Source: Puccinia triticina (lineage: Eukaryota > Basidiomycota > Pucciniomycetes > Pucciniales > Pucciniaceae). Taken from it: a stretch of 64,000 bases of DNA. Below the pieces are notes generated by a model that was given only the letters and a program-made list of their open reading frames with translations, was not told the DNA's origin and made no database searches. Position 1 is the first letter of the stretch; the number at the start of each line of letters is the position of its first letter. The DNA lies in contig NC_070558.1 of assembly GCF_026914185.1 (NCBI RefSeq), positions 6,767,501 through 6,831,500 on the forward strand. The letters are read 5' to 3'. The translations under genes and the position numbers were made by a program. This document shows positions 57,748 through 64,000 of this stretch, one piece after another.

Positions 57748-59517
57748 ATGGTTGAAGACATGGCTAAGCGATCGACTAAAAGAAGCAATAAAGCGACGGA
57801 CAACCCGGAGGCGCTAGCGGTTGATGGGGCGGCTCTTCCGGAAGGACGTGGTAATTCTGAGGGTTGCGGTAACCAATCTGGTATAGGCGCGATAGGAGGA
57901 GATGGGATTAGAGATATGACGGCGACGGAGAACTTAAGTAGTTAGTTCTCCCTCTTTAGGTGAAGCAACCAAAGTGGCTGGTTAGCTAATTCAAGTTTAA
58001 TTTGCGAACTCCCTTTTTTTTAAAGGTGACGCTACGAAGAAAGGCAAAGATGTGTCGATTGATACCGACAGTGAAGATAGCTTTAAGGGTTAGTCACCTC
58101 TCAAAGTTGCTGAGTAGCAGATGAAAATATCACTCGTAATTTGCTCGATGTTGATTTGTGCTGGTTTATATTCGAATATTGAATTGTATTTTGCTCGATA
58201 TCATTTTCAGAGATTCCCAATCCATCGAAGGATGGTCAAGTCCAAGATACGGCATCTAGATACAAGGCTATCTTGTTGAACCTACCGTTAATAATTGAAC
58301 CAGAAGCGATTACCGTGACCGAACCATCCAATGTCAACACCAACACCACAAGCACTGCCCTTGATAAAACGGCTCAAGAGAAGACTGATCGTCAAGAAAT
58401 CTGGGAACGTGCTAGAGAAGCCTTCAACAAAGGAGATAAAAAGTCTACCGACTTCTTCTTGAGATTATACGGGAAGATGGACAACAATACTTCTCTGTCA
58501 GCACCAGATAGACCTGACATCTTGAGGTCTTCTTCGAGCGACGCGGTAAACCCAGGAGTTAACGCGGCGAAAAGGCCGATTGACAAAACAACCATTGTAT
58601 TCATCAAAGGGTCATTGCCTAATCATTTCGACGTCGGATTTACTCCGTACTTTGATTGTAACATTCGAGAATTCAGAGGTCCTATTCCGTTGACGATTTT
58701 CGATAAGAACTGGCAGAGAGATGCGATCCACTATTACACCAATAGAAGATCAAGAGGAGATGAAAAGGATGGAAATTATATCGGTTATGAATATCCAAAT
58801 GAATGGACGCAGACTTTCAGTAAATGGACGACTAATCATTGCAATTTCTACATAACGTTCAGAGATATGTATGGTTACACCGAATTCGCAAAATGGATTT
58901 TAGTTCATAAGGAAAACGTAGACAAAATTGTCGGAGAAGAAGGGTTTATGACAGCTTTTTGATACGACATGATCGTCCGACAAAACACTTTTTCTTATCA
59001 AGTCAAGACCGAATCCGGTGAGATATCTGCTGTGGATATTTCAATGTATCGGGACGATGTAAAACGTGAAGCTTGGAGAATCACTTCCACTCTTGGAGAG
59101 AACGATGAAACCGATAATCCCTATGCTATTGGCGCAAAGAAGTTTGGTTTTGATCCGAATACGGGCAAGCAACGTATCAAGGCGCAAAAGGGAGGAGATG
59201 ATATAGTTAGAAACGAGTCTTCTTCTAGGCGGGGCAGAGGTGGTCATCGAGGTAGAGGGTTTGGAGAAAGGTGGGGCCAAGAACGACAAAACTCAGATTA
59301 CGGGGGTTACCAAGACTACCACCAAGAAGATAATCATAACAAACGACCGAGGGACCATGGATATGGGGAAAATCAAGCCGGTAGAAGTAACGATTATGGC
59401 GGTTATCAAGGCGCCTATAATCGGGATCGTGGCGGCTATGGGAGAGATCAAGGATCCTCTAGAGGTTTCAAGAAGAAGGATGTTTCCTCTTCTTCAGTTA
59501 AAGATAAAGAGAATTAG
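57748..59517 (+). CDS. Gag-like RGG protein of element A
   Basis: Three exons, 57748-57937, 58026-58088 and 58211-59517; phases agree. About 519 residues with one internal TGA (58960). The N-terminus is basic then Gly-rich (MVEDMAKRSTKRSNK). The central domain reads KTTIVFIKGSLPNHFDVGFT, REFRGPIPLTIFDKNWQRDA, EYPNEWTQTFSKWTTNHCNF and TEFAKWILVHKENVDK, which looks like a folded capsid-type domain but is not a family I can name. The C-terminus is RGG/GYGG-rich (SSRRGRGGHRGRGFGERWG, GGYGRDQGSSRGF), as in RNA-binding nucleocapsid tails, in place of a zinc knuckle. The only gene-like product of an element that lacks all enzymes. Confidence 0.65.
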
Positions 59518-59950
59518 TGGGCTTCTTTCTCCTGTCTCTTTGGAATATTTTCAAGTTTCCTCTTGTTGTGCAATTGGCTTCTTCACCTTGTGTTTTGAGC
59601 TCCCCGGTGTGCGAAGCGTCTACGTTGTTAGCCTGCATTCCTGACATTTGTTTTGTTTTCATTTCTGGTCACTTTTTACCTTGCTCTGGTTTAGCGGGCA
59701 GGTTAATCTCTTCAGGAGGGGAGTCTCCGAGTTGCTTGCGACCATCCCTGGGACTCCTTCCTAGACTTATCCCGATGGAAGTGAGGCAACAGCAAACTCG
59801 GGGCTCTCCGCCGAGACCCGAACACTGACCCCTGTGAAAACCTACCGGCAGGTAGGGGCCACAAGGGTCTACGGGATTACCTAAGGCTGCTGCGGCAGCA
59901 GCTAAGGTCGTCCCGGAAACGTGTGCAGAAGATGAACGAGTGGAGACGGC
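59518..59950. other. Spacer after the Gag-like gene
   Basis: 3' UTR-like sequence then GC-rich DNA with a palindrome-like GCTGCTGCGGCAGCAGC (59887-59903). No gene. Confidence 0.4.
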
Positions 59951-60841
59951 TTGGACAGGCCCACCTCCGCGCCCTCCTCCCCCCCACCAAGCGCGTCCTG
60001 CTCCAAGAGCTCCTCCTCGACGCCCTCCTCTGCCTGCTCTTTGAAGCCCAGTCCGGTCGCGCTTCCTGCCTGCCCTACAGGTCTCTTGCCTGAAACTACC
60101 CCACCTCCGCCAAACACTGCCAGCTTATCCATGCCTTCGCCGGCTGTTTCAACTCCAGTATTACCCTCAACATCACCCCCTTCTCCTGCTCCATTGATCC
60201 TCCTGCTCCCTCCGCAACCCGTGGCGACTGCCAAATCCCTGCCGTCAGACGCCATGCTCTCTACAACCACCCAGACCGATTTCCCCGCTTTCCAAGAACC
60301 TCGCCGAACCCAGGCTTGTCCAGAAAGCACATCCCCGATCCTCTCACCTCTGCACGTTCCACCAGCGCCTTCAACACACTCCCCAGAGCTTCTGAACCTT
60401 CCCACGCAATTACCCCCACCGACATTATCAAAACTATCCTCAACCACACCCCCATCTATGGCAAATCCAACATCTCCGGCCGCTGCCGTCACAACATCGC
60501 TGTCGACACCACTTAACCAGCCTGAATTGCCATATTCCATCCCATCTCCGTCCCATCTCCCTCGGCCATCTTCTCCGGGAACAGTTAACATGGGAGGCTT
60601 GAGCATAGTTGAAGACACAGTTGCTCCGGAATTTTCAATTACAACTCAGTTCTACAACAACAATATCGACAAATACCTCAAGTTGCTTGAAGGGTTCAAC
60701 GCGGACGAATTGAGTGACGGAGAAGTCAGTGTAGAGTTGCCAAATCCTACTGCCACCAACTTACCTAATCCTTCACCTACCAACACTGCAACTCCTTTAA
60801 CAAAGAAAAAGAAGAAGAAGAAGAACAACAACAACAACTGA
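59951..60841 (+). CDS. Pro/Ser-rich ORF with Lys/Asn tail in element A
   Basis: Open frame of 296 codons with a non-ATG opening. Mostly Pro/Ser/Thr-rich; the last third is more normal (VNMGGLSIVEDTVAPEFSI, NNNIDKYLKLLEGFNADEL, SDGEVSVELPN) and ends in a Lys-run and Asn-run before TGA, just upstream of the polypurine tract. A nuclear or RNA-binding tail is possible. It may be the 3' part of a longer gene whose start is upstream. Confidence 0.35.
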   Translation: MDRPTSAPSSPPPSASCSKSSSSTPSSACSLKPSPVALPACPTGLLPETTPPPPNTASLSMPSPAVSTPVLPSTSPPSPAPLILLLPPQPVATAKSLPSDAMLSTTTQTDFPAFQEPRRTQACPESTSPILSPLHVPPAPSTHSPELLNLPTQLPPPTLSKLSSTTPPSMANPTSPAAAVTTSLSTPLNQPELPYSIPSPSHLPRPSSPGTVNMGGLSIVEDTVAPEFSITTQFYNNNIDKYLKLLEGFNADELSDGEVSVELPNPTATNLPNPSPTNTATPLTKKKKKKKNNNNN

Positions 60842-61010
60842 AGTATACACCAGGCCCATTGTCCAACCAACTCAGATCTCTCCCGCCCCAGCCACTTTTC
60901 AGCGTCAAACATTTCTGGAATCCCCGCTGCTACCCCCCTGTTTTTTTGACTACTGTCTCACCTCTCATCTCCCTCTTGTCTCAATTTTTATTATTCTTCT
61001 CTCCTCTTAT

Positions 61011-61020
61011 AGGGGGGGAG
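61011..61020 (+). other. Polypurine tract of element A
   Basis: AGGGGGGGAG, two bases before the 3' LTR. Confidence 0.75.
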
Positions 61021-61022
61021 AC

Positions 61023-61384
61023 TGTGAAGCCCCGCGCGTCCTGCGGGTTTCACAAGGCAAAATGGGCCATGTCACATGAGGAGGACTATAGTTGAGCCCG
61101 TCCCCCTCGCCCCATCTAGCCCGGCAGAGACTCCGGACCCCATTCATCTCTCTGCTTGGGCTAGGTAAGCCTTTCCCTTCCTCGCTTGTCATCTCTTTCT
61201 CCTTCTCCCTTCTTCCGCATGTACATAGACTAACAAGAGACTCCGGACCCCATTCATCTCTCTGCTTGGGCTAGCCACGTAATCCAAGCTCCCCGAACGC
61301 TGGTTCTAGAACCGCTAGGCCTTCAAGCCCGTCCCACTGTGCCTCTCCAGCCTCTGCTCAGTGAAGGGTCTCCTGACCCTTACA
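61023..61384 (+). repeat. 3' LTR of element A
   Basis: Same length as the 5' LTR with about seven substitutions; followed by the CCACA target duplication. Confidence 0.92.
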
Positions 61385-61753
61385 CCACATGGGCCAATGA
61401 TCTAGAAACTTGTCTGTCCCGGAGTGGGTCCATCTGTTTCTGGAAGAATTGCCCCATTGCCTGGAACAGCAAAAGACAGCACAACATCACCCTTTCATCA
61501 ACAGAGGCGGAAATGAATGCACTAGCCGATGGCGTCCAGGAAAATCAATGCATAAAATTTCTAGTAGAGGAACTATGGAACAAGCAACTAGATCCATCTA
61601 CCTTCTACATAGACAATTGCGGACTGGCGGAAAAAATAAAAAACTTTGGCTTGAATTCAAAAACTAAACATCTAGACATAAAAATGAAGTGGTTGCGTGA
61701 CTTGAAAAACAAGAATGAAATCTCTGTCACGTTAATCCCATCCAAAGACATGA
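61385..61753 (+). pseudogene. Copia RNase H, C-terminal part
   Basis: Continues the Copia frame exactly across element A (TDAT | WANDLETCLSRSGSICFWKN). RNase H motifs LSSTEAEMNALADGVQE, DNCGLAEKIKN and KTKHLDIKMKWLRD are present. It ends at SKDM, where the Copia tail (typically followed by A-D-x-L-T-K) is cut by the LTR of element B. Confidence 0.87.
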
Positions 61754-62095
61754 TGTAAGAGCTGTGAGCTCTTCACTGGGCTAGGGCACTGGCGCTCAGG
61801 GAGACAACGGTCTCGAGGGTTCTGATGCCAACGTAGGGGAGTCTTTATTTCAACTAGCTAGCTCAGGAGAGATGTCGGTTGGTCGGGGATCTCTCAGTCT
61901 ACATACAATATCAGGAGAGTGAGGAAAGGGAAAGGGAAAAAGGAATAATGGCTTACCTAGCTCAGGAGAGATGTCGGTTGGTCGGGGATCTCTGCTGAGC
62001 TAGGAGGGCGGCGGCGACAGTGGTATGTGGGGTCGAACTGGTCCTTGTGAAAGGGTTTGTGAAACCCGTGCCGCCCGCGGCGCGGGGGTTTTACA
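61754..62095 (-). repeat. 3' LTR of element B (minus strand)
   Basis: Read on the minus strand it starts TGTAAAACCCCC and ends CAGCTCTTACA, 342 bp. A polypurine tract (complement of 62098-62106) adjoins it, giving the orientation. Like element A it contains a duplicated ~36-bp segment (AGATCCCCGACCAACCGACA) around an intron-like GTAAGCC...CTGAG. Confidence 0.8.
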
Positions 62096-62429
62096 GTCTC
62101 CCCCCCTATAACGAGAAGAAGAAAAGGGAGAGGGCCATGCGGTGAGAGGATTGCTGGAATTTAGCGCGGCAAAAGTGTAAAGAAGGGGGTAGGGGGTGAG
62201 TCAGAGCATATGTGTAAGGATAACGGGGGGGTTGAGGTGCGGGCCGTTGAGAATAGTCAGCAAGACAGCGACTGGAGGCGGCTAATTGTCAACTTGTGTT
62301 ATTGGTTTGTGTCTTTCGGCGGTGTGTTAGATCCGGCGGTTGGGTAGGGGTGATTGGACAAGCGAGGACGGTCGGAAAGGTAGAGTGTAGAGGGATGATT
62401 GTCAAATTGGGTGTATGTCGCGGTAGAGG
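62096..62429. other. Element B 3' untranslated region
   Basis: Polypurine tract on the minus strand at 62098-62106, then GC-rich non-coding sequence up to the Gag stop. Confidence 0.45.
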
Positions 62430-63773
62430 TCAATAGGCGGAAGTGGTGTGCCGGGTCGGGAGTTTAGCTGTTGGAGCTGTGTGAACCATACCCCGTAAGC
62501 ACCTGCCCGCATGGAACTGATGTAGAACCCGGCAGCAAGGCAGACAAGGGAGTACATACCCGATTTCCTCAGAGTCGTCTTCAGAGAATTCCCCTTCTAC
62601 TCTATCAAGCAGTGAAGAGTTGAATCCGGGGTGTTGTAGAATTAAGGCCTCACCTTCGGTGAACAACCGGTGCTCCGCATCAAGGATTTCGGCGGTTGCC
62701 ATGTAGGCCGCAGAGCCATCATCTGGTGTGGGGGTGCTGGTGCTCATCTTGTTGGTGAGTGAGGATTCAATCTCGTCGAGTGCTGCAATGGCAGCCGCGT
62801 GATATTCCTCAAAATCGGTGTCGTCATACATCTCAGCCAATTGTTCTTGCGGTGCCGCTCTGTCGTCAGTAATGGCCGCTACCCCAGCGGGTCGTCCCGT
62901 TGGTCGACCCGGCTGTGCCAATCCTGCCCGTGTTCCTGTGCCGTGGGGCTTGGTCCAAGCCCGTGGTGCCACATAGTTGGCTGGTTTGGGCGGCACCACA
63001 AAGGTTGGAGGGATGTCGATGGGTCCGCGGTAGGCTGGTCATGGGCAAGTCCCGGCTGCATTCCCGCAGTACTGTTTACAGTGGTGGCATTTCCCCACCG
63101 AGTCTAGGTAAGAGTGTATTTGCCAGATGTACTCTTCGCGGGGAACGTTGCCTATGTTAGAATTTTGTTGGGATGGTGTGTTGGCGGCTCCCGCCCTCGC
63201 GCGATAAGTCTTCTCTGGAAGGGTGTCATAGCAATTACCCACTCGACGGATGAACTCTTTAAACTTGAATTCTTCGCGCTTGAGGAGGTCCAGTTTATTG
63301 ACTTTGTTCTCCAATTCAGTCGGGAGCCCAAACACCATCCCCTCTGCGAGTTGAAAGTCGGACAAGGTATGCCGCTCAAAGTTGATCATCCGTTGGAGCG
63401 TCCGAGCACGGGTTGCGTACTGACTGAAAGTTTCCGAGTTGAGCATTTTCAAATAACGGACCTCTTTCTGTAAGGCAGTGCACCACTGCAATGGGAGGGC
63501 TGCCTCAAAAAGGTCCTCTTTGACCTCAAGCCAGGTCTTCTCGATCATTTTCTGGGATTCAGCTTGAAAGAACAAGAGCAGATTAGTTTCCGAGATCAGA
63601 CGCCTGATGATGAGGATTTTCTCCCGATCCTTCGTGACATCCTTAGACGTGAAGAAGATTTCCACGCCGTTGATCCACACCAAAAAAGGCTCCACTTTCA
63701 TGTACGGGCCCATATATTTTGGTGCATTGGCACTACCAAGATGGATGAATTTGCAATGTTGTATATTGATCAA
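62430..63773 (-). pseudogene. Element B Gag
   Basis: One minus-strand frame from 63773 to 62430 with a single TGA near 63039 where CGA would fit. The capsid-like domain reads GPYMKVEPFLVWINGVEIFF, KTWLEVKEDLFEAALPLQW, LKMLNSETFSQYATRARTL and LAEGMVFGLPTELENKV, typical of LTR-retroelement Gag. A cysteine cluster CHHCKQYCGNAAGTC follows as a variant zinc knuckle. The C-terminal part is Pro-rich then acidic (YDDTDFEEYHAAA, GEFSEDDSEEIG). A GTATGT donor near 62560 could splice the tail. No pol is seen, but the element continues past the window end. The start is a non-ATG opening, so the true start may be upstream. Confidence 0.72.
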
Positions 63774-63777
63774 TATA
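63762..63777. other. Perfect 16-bp palindrome TATATTGATCAATATA
   Basis: Located at the 5' edge of the element B gag frame and followed by two more TTGATCAA/TTGATATTGATCAA half-sites to 63807. Possible protein-binding cluster or microsatellite-like sequence. Confidence 0.7.
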
Positions 63778-64000
63778 GCGTATGTTGATCAATTGATATT
63801 GATCAATTTTTTTTTATTCCTCTTGATACCTTTGTCTGTGTTCCATGTCTCCTTAATGCTCTTCTATAATCTATCTCCTTCCCCTGTATTTGCTTCAAGC
63901 CACAGGAATCTTTTTTTTGTCTGATAACATTCATAAATTTATACATACACCATTCAATTCTACATGAAAAAAATACACTGCAAGGTTTAGGATTAAACCA
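63778..64000. other. Window end, no gene seen
   Basis: AT-rich sequence belonging to the 5' part of element B or its leader. No coding signal. Confidence 0.35.

Larger units (their letters stand above)
55643..61384 (+). mobile_element. Element A: non-autonomous LTR retrotransposon with Gag-like gene
   Basis: Two 362-bp LTRs (55643-56004 and 61023-61384; TG...CA, about 98% identical), a polypurine tract before the 3' LTR, and a perfect 5-bp target duplication CCACA (55638-55642 and 61385-61389). No protease, RT or integrase in 5.0 kb of interior, so it must be mobilised in trans. It carries a spliced Gag-like gene (57748-59517), Pro/Ser-rich ORFs on both sides and a 247-bp MITE. Confidence 0.92.
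52204..61753 (+). mobile_element. Ty1/Copia retrotransposon coding region, interrupted by element A
   Basis: Gag, protease, integrase, RT and RNase H in Copia order (integrase before RT). Element A (55643-61384) splits RNase H, and element B (from 61754) cuts off the 3' end. Apart from one frameshift near 53075 the pro-pol frame is continuous across all pieces, including across element A when it is taken out. Confidence 0.87.

Noticed and set aside
60316..60516. ORF inside the Pro/Ser-rich region of element A
   Set aside because: Alternative frame of the longer 59951-60841 reading; no independent support.

Overview
The window is eukaryotic and fungal. Genes carry several short introns (about 64-100 nt, GT...AG), a ribosome-biogenesis gene (GAR1) and a secreted-protein gene sit at the left end, and about 56 of 64 kb is nested transposable elements. 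The gene structures, small secreted proteins and element families suggest a basidiomycete with a large repeat-rich genome. A rust fungus (Pucciniales) is my best guess, by inference only.

Layout. 1-6.4 kb is the gene-bearing part: a spliced GAR1 homologue (+), a spliced GPI-anchored secreted protein (-), a TATA-driven gene for a 53-residue cysteine-bearing secreted peptide (+), and two copies of one foldback MITE. From 7 to 44 kb is a nest. A tyrosine-recombinase gene is split by a 36 kb Ty3/Gypsy LTR element with LTRs at 7521-8510 and 42783-43768. The Gypsy is itself split between protease and reverse transcriptase by a ~23.5 kb structure with ~3 kb inverted arms built of CAGCTC-rich satellite. 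Inside those arms are a KDZ-type transposase, a TET/JBP-type 2-oxoglutarate dioxygenase whose HxD...H...R residues are all present, and an intact five-exon gene of unknown function. I read this as one giant KDZ DNA transposon carrying a DNA-base oxygenase. Between its pol gene and 3' LTR the Gypsy also carries a five-exon gene on the opposite strand with its own TATA box.

44-51 kb holds a Helitron 3' end with a helicase remnant, a 2.3 kb DNA element with long palindromic terminal repeats and TAA target duplications, a diverged relative of the Gypsy LTR, and two inverted blocks of palindromic satellite. From 51.6 kb a Ty1/Copia element runs to 61.75 kb. Its RNase H is split by a 5.74 kb LTR element without reverse transcriptase (A; 362 bp LTRs, perfect CCACA target duplication) that encodes a spliced Gag-like RGG protein. 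Its tail is cut by a second, opposite-strand LTR element (B) that runs off the window.

Most premature stops in the retroelements are TGA, many at positions where Arg (CGA) is expected, which points to CpG decay. Removing the insertions restores reading frame at both tested junctions (tyrosine recombinase and Copia RNase H).
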